This document shows positions 43,970 through 52,660 of a stretch of DNA of 64,000 nucleotides, in pieces. The notes beneath the pieces are model-generated. The model saw only the letters and a list, made by a program, of their open reading frames with translations, ran no database searches and had not been told where the DNA came from. How positions within the stretch are numbered: position 1 is the stretch's first letter; each line of letters begins with the position of its first letter. Source of the stretch: JASSUD01 sp031963405 (GTDB lineage Bacteria > Pseudomonadota > Gammaproteobacteria > Burkholderiales > Burkholderiaceae); NCBI GenBank assembly GCA_031963405.1, contig JASSUJ010000001.1, positions 744,001 to 808,000 of the forward strand. Reading direction: 5' to 3'. The position numbers and the translations under genes were made by a program.

Positions 43970-46294
43970 CTAATCGGATGCGGCTTCAATGCGCCCCGTA
44001 TTCGGCTTAATCAGCTTGGTTGCCTGATTTCTGAGCTTATCCACTTCGACGCCTTTTAGCCGCTCAGTCGTGCGATCTAGGATGTTTTTGCGTTTGCCAT
44101 CAGTGTTAAAAGGATGGCCTGCACCAGTTAAAGCCTCATGCGTTAATCGTTCCGGATTGGGGAAATGCCCATGTTGTTGAAGGAGACCTATCCACTCATC
44201 GAGATTGACCTTATTCCAATCGACTTCGCCCATACGTTCTATCGGAATACCGTCACACTGCGGCTGCTTGGTACTGCCCCAATCTAAGCCGAGCTGGGGA
44301 CGGACCTGTTCTTGAATAATGCGAGAGAGCGGCGAGTTAAAGCAGCAATAGGCTTCGCGCTTTTCCACACAGGCGCCGAGTACTTTGGTTTTGCAATACG
44401 ACCCTAAATGTGTGCAGTTTTTGAGTTGGCGCTTCGCATTCATCTCAAACTCTTCTTTTTCGCATTTCCAAATCACTTGAATCATGACCATCGTCACGAC
44501 ATAGGCGGTATAGACTGTCATCGCGGTAGAAAGCATCGCCGCACCTTGTTGGCCGAGCAGTTGCTCGGTCATTGATTGTGGCGCACCCGCAGGCACCCCA
44601 GCTGCCCCCGTGGTTGAAGCATGGGTGAGGACTTTGGAGGTAATCTTGGTGACTTGGTCTTTGAGCGCCGACAACGCTTGTTTGGCGACATCGGTGACTG
44701 GCTGTACAAAATTATTGAACGCCCCCGTCATATTTTCCAAGTAGGTAATGAACGGTTTGGTGACTTGTGTCCAGCCATTTAACGCAGGATGGCGCAGTAA
44801 TTGATACGCGCCTTTTAAGCCAGCGAGCGTGCTCCCATCCCCCATATCCATCATTGCACCATCGAGTTTTGGTACCGATAAAATCAGCGTGAGATAGTCG
44901 TTCATCGACAGGTTCGTCGGGTTTTTGCAGCAATTTTGAATGCCGCCGACCGCGATTTTGCATTCACTGCCTTTACCTGCAAAGGCACGGCAGTACAAAT
45001 TGTTGCCACCCGTCACATCCTTGCAATCCATATCCTGTGTCATAAACTGCGCGGCATTGAGTAACGCCGCTACCTTCGCAAAATCCCTACTTTGCGAGCG
45101 ATCCATATCGACACAATCTTCCCCCATACACCGTACTGGCCCCGCACAGCGATATTGCGTCGATTTATCGATGGTGGGGACTTTGATATCTTCACCGCAG
45201 TCATACGTTCGCTCCCAGACGTAACAGTGACCCCAAGCGCCTTTTGCCCCTTCTACGCATTGGGCGCTGACGAAGCCGCATTTCGGATTGGTTTCTAAGG
45301 GTTGACATTGATCCACATCTTTATCGTTACTGAGGCATTGTTTTTTCCCTTGCGCATCCATCCAACAGCTGCCTTCGCCGTGGTTGTAATGACAGCGCAG
45401 CGCAGAAGAGACCTCCACTTTGGCAGCCAGTTTGGGGACACTAGGGATCGGTGGCGGTTTGAGCTTTTGATAAATCGGATCATCTTTGCAGACGTCAAAG
45501 CCCGATAAATTTACGCAGTGGTCATCCGTGGCGGGGGTTGGCGTATAGCTGCCTTGACAGAATTCTTCTAACGAGGCGATAGCATCATGAATGCATGATG
45601 GCGGCGACCAGTGATCGGTCACCACGGTAAAGAATTGCGCAAATTTAAGCAGGCGTGGGCCAGAGAAATAATCGGCTAAATGGTTGCCGATTGATTTCAC
45701 TTCGGGGTTATTGTGGAAAATATAAAGCTGAATACCACGGCTGCTTAGGGCATTGATCACGGCATCTCGACTAGGGCATCCTTGCTCTCCCGGCCCAAGG
45801 CCGCAACCGTAATCATCATTGCCAATGAGCACAATCACGCGATGCACATTATCGCGCCACGCAAAATGCTCGGCGGCCCATTTGACTACGGAAAATGGGC
45901 GTGTTGGTGCAGGTGCAGTCCCTACCTTGTTAAGCCATCCTTGAAAATGGTTAACATCCTCTGATAAAGATACATTGTCTCGGAGGTAGTCCCATTCTCG
46001 AAAGGCCGCTCCGCCTAGCCGCAAGTTACGTGCTTTGCCTTGTGTAATCAGATTGGCAAAGGTACGCACATTGTTGCGCAGATCCGCAATGATGCTTTCC
46101 ATCGAAGCCGAGTTATCGGCTAGAAACACCATATCGGTGGGTTCGGTATCAATTTCGATGGTGTGCTGAATGACGCATCTTGCTTCAGAGCGCACTTTTA
46201 AAAGTCGGTAAGCATGTCCCTTGCCCTCATCATGGGGCAGAGATGGTTTTCGATTATTTAAGAACGCGACTGAAACAGGTGGAGGTATCTGCAA
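43970..46294 (-). CDS. traN: vWA-TraN fusion, mating-pair stabilisation protein, 5' end truncated
   Basis: The C-terminal two thirds are TraN-like: about 30 cysteines in motifs such as CHYNHGEGSCWMDAQGKKQC, CGFVSAQC, GIQNCCKNPTNLSMNDYL and EAYCCFNSPLSRIIQEQVRP. TraN is an outer membrane adhesin of F-type conjugation systems. The N-terminal part is a von Willebrand A domain: the metal-site DxSxS in FLADNSASM, GGAAFREWDYLRDN, and VHRVIVLIGNDDYG, closest in style to alpha-kinase vWA domains. Reading is open to a TTG at 46294, but the first 25 codons overlap the opposite primase gene and look non-coding, so the true 5' end (probably a signal peptide) is lost. Confidence 0.72.
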   Translation of the reverse strand: MQIPPPVSVAFLNNRKPSLPHDEGKGHAYRLLKVRSEARCVIQHTIEIDTEPTDMVFLADNSASMESIIADLRNNVRTFANLITQGKARNLRLGGAAFREWDYLRDNVSLSEDVNHFQGWLNKVGTAPAPTRPFSVVKWAAEHFAWRDNVHRVIVLIGNDDYGCGLGPGEQGCPSRDAVINALSSRGIQLYIFHNNPEVKSIGNHLADYFSGPRLLKFAQFFTVVTDHWSPPSCIHDAIASLEEFCQGSYTPTPATDDHCVNLSGFDVCKDDPIYQKLKPPPIPSVPKLAAKVEVSSALRCHYNHGEGSCWMDAQGKKQCLSNDKDVDQCQPLETNPKCGFVSAQCVEGAKGAWGHCYVWERTYDCGEDIKVPTIDKSTQYRCAGPVRCMGEDCVDMDRSQSRDFAKVAALLNAAQFMTQDMDCKDVTGGNNLYCRAFAGKGSECKIAVGGIQNCCKNPTNLSMNDYLTLILSVPKLDGAMMDMGDGSTLAGLKGAYQLLRHPALNGWTQVTKPFITYLENMTGAFNNFVQPVTDVAKQALSALKDQVTKITSKVLTHASTTGAAGVPAGAPQSMTEQLLGQQGAAMLSTAMTVYTAYVVTMVMIQVIWKCEKEEFEMNAKRQLKNCTHLGSYCKTKVLGACVEKREAYCCFNSPLSRIIQEQVRPQLGLDWGSTKQPQCDGIPIERMGEVDWNKVNLDEWIGLLQQHGHFPNPERLTHEALTGAGHPFNTDGKRKNILDRTTERLKGVEVDKLRNQATKLIKPNTGRIEAASD

Positions 46295-47396
46295 TACATG
46301 CGGTGCCTATCCTAATGGTTTTAAGTTATTAATATGGCTAAATAATTGGACTTTTAAGCAATGCCTTGAGGCTGTGGGCGACTATTTAGGCGTTCAAAAG
46401 CAACTGACTAAAAAAGAGCGTTATTCAATTCATCATGCGCAGCCTATCAATCAAGTTGATCATTCTAGACTCAATGGTTATACCAACCCTTGGGAATGCC
46501 GAGAGTCAATGAATAGACAGGTACCCAATAGTCCAGCAGAAGGCAATGCGGTTTCAAATTTGAAAGCGCAAATTAAGCCTTCTCAAACTGTACCGAGAGA
46601 AAAAATAGAAAAAAGAAGCCAATACCAAGCGAGTTATGAGGTTTGGGGCCATGAAAGTATCAAAAAAGTATGGGATAAGTGTTTGCCTTACTCTTTTGAG
46701 TCTTGTAGCCCGATGCTGAAGTACTTTCAACGTCGCGGTCTTTCTTTCAATACAGCGATAGTCCGGCAGACTGATTCCCTTAGATATCATCCAAGTTTGG
46801 ATTATTTCGAAGAGAAGGAAAAGGTCGGGCAATTTCCGGCTATGGTGTGCGCGATTCGAGATGTCAATGGCAAACTTATAACCTTGCACCGCACGTATTT
46901 GAGTGGTGGGGGTAGAAAAGCCAATGTACAGAATGTTAAGAAAATGATGCCTGTACCAAAAGGGTTAAGCCTCACAGGAGCAGCTATTCCGCTAGGCAAA
47001 CCGATTGATGGTGTATTGGGTGTTGCAGAAGGCTTGGAAACGGCACTTTCAGTTTTCCGAATCACTAAGATCCCAACGTGGTCTACGGTGAATGCCCATA
47101 TGATGGAAAATTTTGAAGCACCACCGAGTGTAAAGACCGTTCTCATTTGGGCGGATAAGGACTTATCACAGGCGGGCGAAATATCGGCAAATATCCTAGC
47201 AGAGCGATTGAAGGCTCAAGGCATTCGGGTATTCGTCATCTCGCCACATGATCCAATCCCTTACAAAGCGAAAGGCGTGGATTGGAACGATGTGCTGATA
47301 GAGCGAGGGATGATGGGATTTCCTTCTATCCAGCAGCTGCGAAAGAAAATCTATTATCAAATGGGCAGCGCTACGAGTCGTTTTGCTTCTCTCTAA
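46221..47396 (+). CDS. Toprim primase of phage/plasmid type, N-terminus truncated
   Basis: The protein has a zinc-ribbon half (GRDGFRLFKNATETGGGICN, then TCG) and a Toprim domain with GVAEGLETALSV (catalytic glutamate) and TVLIWADKD (DxD). This matches replication primases of plasmids and integrative elements that lack a helicase domain. Only the second cysteine pair of the zinc ribbon is intact; the first pair is replaced by CPLPSSW and an in-frame stop lies just upstream at 46209. The only start is a TTG, so the gene is probably 5' truncated, head to head with traN. It is followed by a good terminator. Confidence 0.7.
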   Translation: MPSSWGRDGFRLFKNATETGGGICNTCGAYPNGFKLLIWLNNWTFKQCLEAVGDYLGVQKQLTKKERYSIHHAQPINQVDHSRLNGYTNPWECRESMNRQVPNSPAEGNAVSNLKAQIKPSQTVPREKIEKRSQYQASYEVWGHESIKKVWDKCLPYSFESCSPMLKYFQRRGLSFNTAIVRQTDSLRYHPSLDYFEEKEKVGQFPAMVCAIRDVNGKLITLHRTYLSGGGRKANVQNVKKMMPVPKGLSLTGAAIPLGKPIDGVLGVAEGLETALSVFRITKIPTWSTVNAHMMENFEAPPSVKTVLIWADKDLSQAGEISANILAERLKAQGIRVFVISPHDPIPYKAKGVDWNDVLIERGMMGFPSIQQLRKKIYYQMGSATSRFASL

Positions 47397-47410
47397 GCAT
47401 GCCCCTTATT

Positions 47411-47444
47411 TCTCCTGCTCCCCTCATGGGGCAGGAGATTTTTT
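47411..47444 (+). terminator. Rho-independent terminator after the primase gene
   Basis: TCTCCTGCTCCCC and GGGGCAGGAGA form a strong stem with one bulged base around a TCAT loop, followed by six T. It starts 15 bases after the primase stop. Confidence 0.88.
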
Positions 47445-47674
47445 ATGTGGGCAAGCATAGTAGAGGAATTTAATTTAGGGGATAAGTATCTGAACAGTCG
47501 AGCGGTAAGTTTGCTTAAACGGTAGCCAGCGAAACCGGCGACAAGTATTCGCATGACAAGCTGAGGCTAGGTAGAAGCGCAATCGGCATATCGACTTTTA
47601 TCAAACGGGTCAATGAGTGGGGGGAAGATACCAAGCTTCCATTAGTTCAGGCTCAAGGGCTCATTCCAGTGTAA
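47445..47674 (+). pseudogene. IS4/Tn5-type transposase N-terminal scrap plus unidentified remnant
   Basis: From an ATG at 47445 the frame reads WASIVEEFNLGDKYLNSRAV and SLLKR before a TAG. This is the N-terminal DNA-binding signature of Tn5-like transposases (W...EF...NLGDKRLNxR). A second frame continues to 47674 with YSHDKLRLGRSAIGISTFIK and a TAA; I cannot place it in a family. No catalytic DDE domain and no terminal inverted repeats are visible, so this is a fossil. Confidence 0.55.
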
Positions 47675-47986
47675 TGAGATGTGTTCAAATGGCTGCTGTC
47701 AGGATGATAAGAAAAAATAAAGGAATCTACTGATTATTAAAATTCAGTTTTCTCTACATCATGTGTTGACGGTTTTTTATCCCTTGCCCTGAAATTTATT
47801 GCCTACATTAAAGAATTTCTATCTAATTTCTATGACGGCATGATAAACAATCGTAGCTTTCTTCTTTTACATAAAATATTAATGTACTGGCCGCAGTGGA
47901 ATTCCTTACTACGAGGATAGGTAGAGGCCCTTCTGCGTCGCTGCTTGAATTAATATATCAATTAATCGCCAAGTATCGAGGCTTAT

Positions 47987-50101
47987 ATGAATATATCTCC
48001 CTCATCATATTCACCGCAGAAATCCTCACATATAAATAATTTAATACCTGATTGTATTGAAAGTGTATTTGAAAATCTTTCACCTTTAGACTTAGTCCGA
48101 GTTTCTCAAGTATCAAAAGACCTAAGGAGTAGTGCCGACAGGGATTACGTATGGAATCGCTTCTTAAGGGATGAGTATAAAGGAAAATCTGCGAAATCTA
48201 CTTTCAGAGGTAACTTATTCGCCGTACATTCTGACTGCCTTTGCTTACATCCACGTGGAGAAAGAATTTTTAATGAGCTTCACGAACTATTTTCTGCAAA
48301 ATTTATCGATAAGGATAAAATATTTTTATATGCTCATAGAACACCTGAAGCAGTTGCGCTCATTTTTAGTAAGAAAGAGTTCTACGAAAAATTTTTAGAG
48401 TCACGTAGCCTAACCCCTCGTTTATTAGAAATAGCTAAATCTGATCCAAAAGCAGCCAAAGCCACTCTTATTAATGACAGTGTTTGCGAGAAAATTTTAT
48501 CAATTGATTCCTCTGGTTATTATTTGGCTGAAATAGCTGAGTCCCTCCCTGAAGCAGCTAGATTTATTATTAATAATGAGAGATTGCGGGAGAGAATTTT
48601 TAATTCGCCCAAATCTGATGATTGCTTATGTAAAGTAGCTAAGTCCCACCCAGAAGCTGCCAAGTTTATTCTTTGCAATGAAAGGTTTAGTGATAATATT
48701 TTAAATTCACCTAAATCTGATGATTATTTATCGGAAATAGCAAAATCTCATCCAGAAGCAGCTAAACTAATCATTAACAATGAAAAATTCAATGAAAAAA
48801 TCTTAAGGTCATCTAATTTCGAAAGATATTTACTTGAGATATCCCAGGCGCATCCGGAGGCGATCAGGCTGATTGTTAATAATGAAAAATTTAATGAGAA
48901 AATTTTACAAACAAACTGCCCTGAGTATTACTTATATACCATAGCCATGTTTCACAAAGAAACATCTAAGTTAATTATAGATAATAAAATTTTTTATCAA
49001 GTAATTTTAAATTCATTCAAATATAAAGTATATTTACTTGAGATAGCAAAATCTCATCCAGAAGCAGCCAAGTCAATTATTAATAGCGACGAATTCTATA
49101 GAAAAATTTTTGGAGCACAGGATCGCATAGAATATTTGGTTAAAATATCTGGGACTCATTTAGAAGCAGTCCAATCAATCATTCAAAATGAGACATTCAA
49201 AAAAAATATTTTAATCTCATACCGTGCTGGTGAATATTTGTGTGGAGTAGCTATACTTCACTCAGAAATGGCTACTTTAATTCTTAACAATGAAAAATTT
49301 TACGAGAAAATTTTAAATAATCTCGATTCAGGCCGCTATTTATTTTCAATAGCCAAATCTCATTTAGAAGCAGCCAGAATTATTCTTAATAATGAAAAAT
49401 TCTACAAGAAAATTATAAATTCATCATTTTCTACTAGATATTTATTTGAAATAGCCAAATCCCACTCAGAGGCAGCTCAACTGATTTTGAATAGCGAGGA
49501 ATTTTATAATAAAATTTTAAAATCACCTAGGTCTGATGAATTATTATTTAACATCGCAAAGTTCCATTCAGAGGCAGCCAGGTTAATTTTAAATAAGGAA
49601 ATTTTTTATAATAAAATTTTAGACTCACCTAAATCTGGCGAGCATTTTCTTGCTATTGCCCAATCTCACTCAGAAACAGCCAACATTATTCTTGGCAACG
49701 AGAAATTCTATGAAAAAATTTTACAACTAAATAAATCTGGCAATTACTTATTAGAAATAATTAGGCATCACCTAGAAGCAGGTAAGATAATCGTTAATAA
49801 TGAAAAATTATACGAAAAAATGTTAAGCTTATCTGAGTTTAGTTATTATTTATACAAAATAGCAAAGTCTTATCAAGATGCGGCCAGCATCATTCTTTGC
49901 AATGAAAAACTTTACGAACAAATTTTAAGGTCAAATAGATCTAGTTTTTATTTAAATGAAATAGCTGAATCTCATCCGGCTTCAGCTAAACTAATTAATA
50001 ACAATGAAAAACTTCAGAGAAAATTTTTAAATCCCTCCTCTTCTGATTCTCCTCAATACCTATCAGAAATAATGGATGATTTATTTGCATCACTAGCCTA
50101 A
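47987..50101 (+). CDS. F-box protein with about 17 novel helical repeats
   Basis: Residues 18-63 are a convincing F-box (NLIPDCIESVFENLSPLDLV, then SQVSKDLRSSADRDYVWNRF). In eukaryotes this domain binds Skp1 of SCF ubiquitin ligases. From about residue 115 to the end, about 17 repeats of 32-34 residues follow, of the pattern YLxEIAKSHPEAAKLIINNE and KFYEKIL, predicted to form two helices each. I know no family name for this repeat; it resembles the helical solenoids of bacterial effectors. The 704-residue gene is far richer in A and T than its neighbours, a sign of transfer or of different selection. No signal peptide is visible. A role as an injected host-directed effector is inferred. Confidence 0.82.
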   Translation: MNISPSSYSPQKSSHINNLIPDCIESVFENLSPLDLVRVSQVSKDLRSSADRDYVWNRFLRDEYKGKSAKSTFRGNLFAVHSDCLCLHPRGERIFNELHELFSAKFIDKDKIFLYAHRTPEAVALIFSKKEFYEKFLESRSLTPRLLEIAKSDPKAAKATLINDSVCEKILSIDSSGYYLAEIAESLPEAARFIINNERLRERIFNSPKSDDCLCKVAKSHPEAAKFILCNERFSDNILNSPKSDDYLSEIAKSHPEAAKLIINNEKFNEKILRSSNFERYLLEISQAHPEAIRLIVNNEKFNEKILQTNCPEYYLYTIAMFHKETSKLIIDNKIFYQVILNSFKYKVYLLEIAKSHPEAAKSIINSDEFYRKIFGAQDRIEYLVKISGTHLEAVQSIIQNETFKKNILISYRAGEYLCGVAILHSEMATLILNNEKFYEKILNNLDSGRYLFSIAKSHLEAARIILNNEKFYKKIINSSFSTRYLFEIAKSHSEAAQLILNSEEFYNKILKSPRSDELLFNIAKFHSEAARLILNKEIFYNKILDSPKSGEHFLAIAQSHSETANIILGNEKFYEKILQLNKSGNYLLEIIRHHLEAGKIIVNNEKLYEKMLSLSEFSYYLYKIAKSYQDAASIILCNEKLYEQILRSNRSSFYLNEIAESHPASAKLINNNEKLQRKFLNPSSSDSPQYLSEIMDDLFASLA

Positions 50102-50240
50102 TCACGCTTCTTTTACCCCGTAGTGAGGTTTTATAGGGTTGACCCATCGTAAAAATGTTTTATCTAGCCATTTCACGGTCATAGGGTGACCTTATTTTCG
50201 ATTAAGGTGAGCGAATTTACTGCTCTTTGGCCCTTAATCC

Positions 50241-51221
50241 ATGCCTGTTATTGTCATCGCTGCATGCCTGTTGACGTTAGCCTTAAGCATTTTTTCTGCA
50301 CAGGCCGAGGAAAACTTGCCTGCACAAAGCACGCACGCTGCTTTCTATGAACGTAAGGCAGAAGGTTGGTTTTGGTATCAATGGATGGCTGAAGCGCCGC
50401 AACCAGAGCTAGAATCTCCTTCTCCACCCCCCACCTCTGCATCGCCAGCGAGACCTATTCCTTTTTCTGCTGCGTGGTTTCGGCAGAACTTGCCGCGCTA
50501 TAAAGATCTGGCTTGGGATCAACCCACGTTAGAAAATTTACGCGCTTTCCTTTTAGTACAGCGCCTGGCTATCGACCGTTCTCAGCAATTTGCCGATATG
50601 AGTGAGTTAGCGGCGCTGGGCGATCCGCGGTTGGATGAACTTGGGCATCGGCCTAATGCGACTTTTGCTACGCAATCATTTGATCGTCAAGCGGGACAGG
50701 CGCAGGTAGCTTTACTCAATACATTGGCGCAGAAAACGGGCTTATTCTTCTTTTTTCAGTCGGATTGCCCCAATTGTGCTTTGCAAGCGCCGCTGATTCA
50801 ATCGCTCGCAGATCGCTACCATTTCATTATTCAACCGATCTCCGTAGATGGCAAACCGCTGCCGGACAATTCCTTTTCTGCTTTTAAAGTTGATCAGGGG
50901 CAAGCCGCAAAACTCGGTATTCAAACTTTACCTGCTCTCTACTTAGCCTCGCCTGACGGCCAATTTTCGGCAGTTGGTCAGGGCATCATGTCCTTGCCAG
51001 AGCTTCAGCATCGTATTTTGGTCGCAGCCAAGCGGCAACAATGGGTGAGTGACGCGGCGTTTAATCAAACGCGTCCCCTGCAATCGCTAAATGCCACCCC
51101 CTTCGCTAACGCACAAACCAAATTGTCTCAGGCGCTTACAAACGCCGATGGGACAGGGTTTATCCCGCCTGCACAGTTAGAGACCTATTTACAAATGCCT
51201 GCCCTTGGGGAGGTCAAGTGA
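50241..51221 (+). CDS. traF: Conjugal pilus assembly protein TraF
   Basis: TraF is a periplasmic thioredoxin-like protein of F-type transfer systems that supports pilus assembly and disulfide formation. A signal peptide (residues 1-22, ending SAQAEE) is followed by FYERKAEGWFWYQ, the conserved N-terminal TraF motif, and a thioredoxin fold with CPNC near residue 175 (FFFQSDCPNCALQAPLIQSL). Length is 326. The stop overlaps the GTG start of traH, so the two are coupled. Confidence 0.93.
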   Translation: MPVIVIAACLLTLALSIFSAQAEENLPAQSTHAAFYERKAEGWFWYQWMAEAPQPELESPSPPPTSASPARPIPFSAAWFRQNLPRYKDLAWDQPTLENLRAFLLVQRLAIDRSQQFADMSELAALGDPRLDELGHRPNATFATQSFDRQAGQAQVALLNTLAQKTGLFFFFQSDCPNCALQAPLIQSLADRYHFIIQPISVDGKPLPDNSFSAFKVDQGQAAKLGIQTLPALYLASPDGQFSAVGQGIMSLPELQHRILVAAKRQQWVSDAAFNQTRPLQSLNATPFANAQTKLSQALTNADGTGFIPPAQLETYLQMPALGEVK

Positions 51222-52660
51222 CACAGATAGCTCGGTGCTTTGCTGCCTTTTTTCTGATCATCGGCCTTATACGGCCTGCCTATGCCGATCTCCAGGGTGA
51301 ACTAGATCATCTATTCGACAACATGAGCAATGCCACGCCGCCAGGTATTTATGAAAGCCAACGGCGTGGTGTATTGGCAGGTGGTCAGTTGGTGATGAAA
51401 AACCATCTTTTCGATGAAAACCTGGTGGGCTTTGCCCCTCCCTCTTGGAAGGCGGGTTGCGGAGGAGTCGATTTATTCGGCGGCTCACTGTCTTTTATCA
51501 ATGCGGATCAAATCGTGCAGCTATTGCGCTCGATTGCTGCGAATGCCAAAGGCTATGCCTTTCAATTGGCGCTCGATAATGTTTTTCCTGATGGGGCGAA
51601 ATGGATCGAAAATTTTCAAAAGAAAATCCAAGCGCTGAACCAGCATTTAGGCAATTCCTGTCAATTAGCGCAAGGCTTGGTGAATGACGCCGCCAGCAGT
51701 TTTAATCTGCAGCATCAAACAGATGCCTCGCTCAAGGGAACGATGAGCGGGTTATTTGAAGATTACTTTGCTTCTCGTCAAGAGCCTGAAGGCAAAAGCC
51801 CTTTAGAAAAACTCAAAGAAAACAAGCCGGATCAATACAACCAGCTCATTGGCAATCTCGTCTGGAAGCAGCTTCAACGCCAACGTGTTTCTACGTGGTT
51901 TCCTCAAGGCGATACGCAGTTGATGGAAGCGGTTATGTCGATTACTGGGACAGTGATTATTGACGATCTCGTCAATGATCCCCAAGGACTCATCGCCGCA
52001 GCCTTTGCTGATACAGCCAAAGTCGCGCCAATAACGACCTTACCGGGTAACAAGATCACACTGGATGATCTAATCGAGGGAGGTAAGGTAACCGTCTATA
52101 CCTGCGGCTCAGATACCGAAAACTGTCTTATTGCAGGTGCAGAAGGAGGAACCAAAAGCATTGCCTTAAAAGGCTTAAAAACCGTTATTCAGAACATGCT
52201 CCTGGGCACTGATAGCCATCCAGGAATTATTGCCAAATATGCCTCGAATAGCGGTTCTTTAACCGATGCTGAACGTGCCTTTGTTGCTAATCTTCCTGAA
52301 GGCTTAGGCACCCTGTTGCACAGTTTGGCGCTTTTATCGCCAACGGGGGCCACCCTATTTGTGACCGATGCCTCTGGCTCTATTGCCCTCTCGATGGTTG
52401 AGCATCTGAGTGAAGAAATTTTTAGAGCCACGCAAACTGCACTGGCAAATAGTCACAACCCCTACCAAAAGCCCGCACTAGACACCTTAAGTCGCTCACA
52501 GAATACGATCCGACGCGAATACACGATTCTGGTTAACCGCTATGGCTCGCTTGCGTCTCAAATTGGACAGTACAGCAGCGTTTTAAAAGCGGTACGCAAA
52601 CCGGCCTATGTGCCAGATGCCACCACCTCTACCCTACAGGGAAAGGGGGGGATGCAATGA
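51218..52660 (+). CDS. traH: Conjugal pilus assembly protein TraH
   Basis: TraH is a periplasmic protein needed for F-type pilus extension. The 480-residue protein has a signal peptide ending in PAYAD, then NATPPGIYESQRRGVLAGGQ, FAPPSWKAGCGGVDLFGGSL, typical of TraH, and a mostly helical remainder with coiled-coil tendency. It starts at a GTG overlapping the traF stop (GTGA), and its own stop overlaps the traG ATG (ATGA), so traFHG were one translationally coupled operon. Confidence 0.93.
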   Translation: MTQIARCFAAFFLIIGLIRPAYADLQGELDHLFDNMSNATPPGIYESQRRGVLAGGQLVMKNHLFDENLVGFAPPSWKAGCGGVDLFGGSLSFINADQIVQLLRSIAANAKGYAFQLALDNVFPDGAKWIENFQKKIQALNQHLGNSCQLAQGLVNDAASSFNLQHQTDASLKGTMSGLFEDYFASRQEPEGKSPLEKLKENKPDQYNQLIGNLVWKQLQRQRVSTWFPQGDTQLMEAVMSITGTVIIDDLVNDPQGLIAAAFADTAKVAPITTLPGNKITLDDLIEGGKVTVYTCGSDTENCLIAGAEGGTKSIALKGLKTVIQNMLLGTDSHPGIIAKYASNSGSLTDAERAFVANLPEGLGTLLHSLALLSPTGATLFVTDASGSIALSMVEHLSEEIFRATQTALANSHNPYQKPALDTLSRSQNTIRREYTILVNRYGSLASQIGQYSSVLKAVRKPAYVPDATTSTLQGKGGMQ

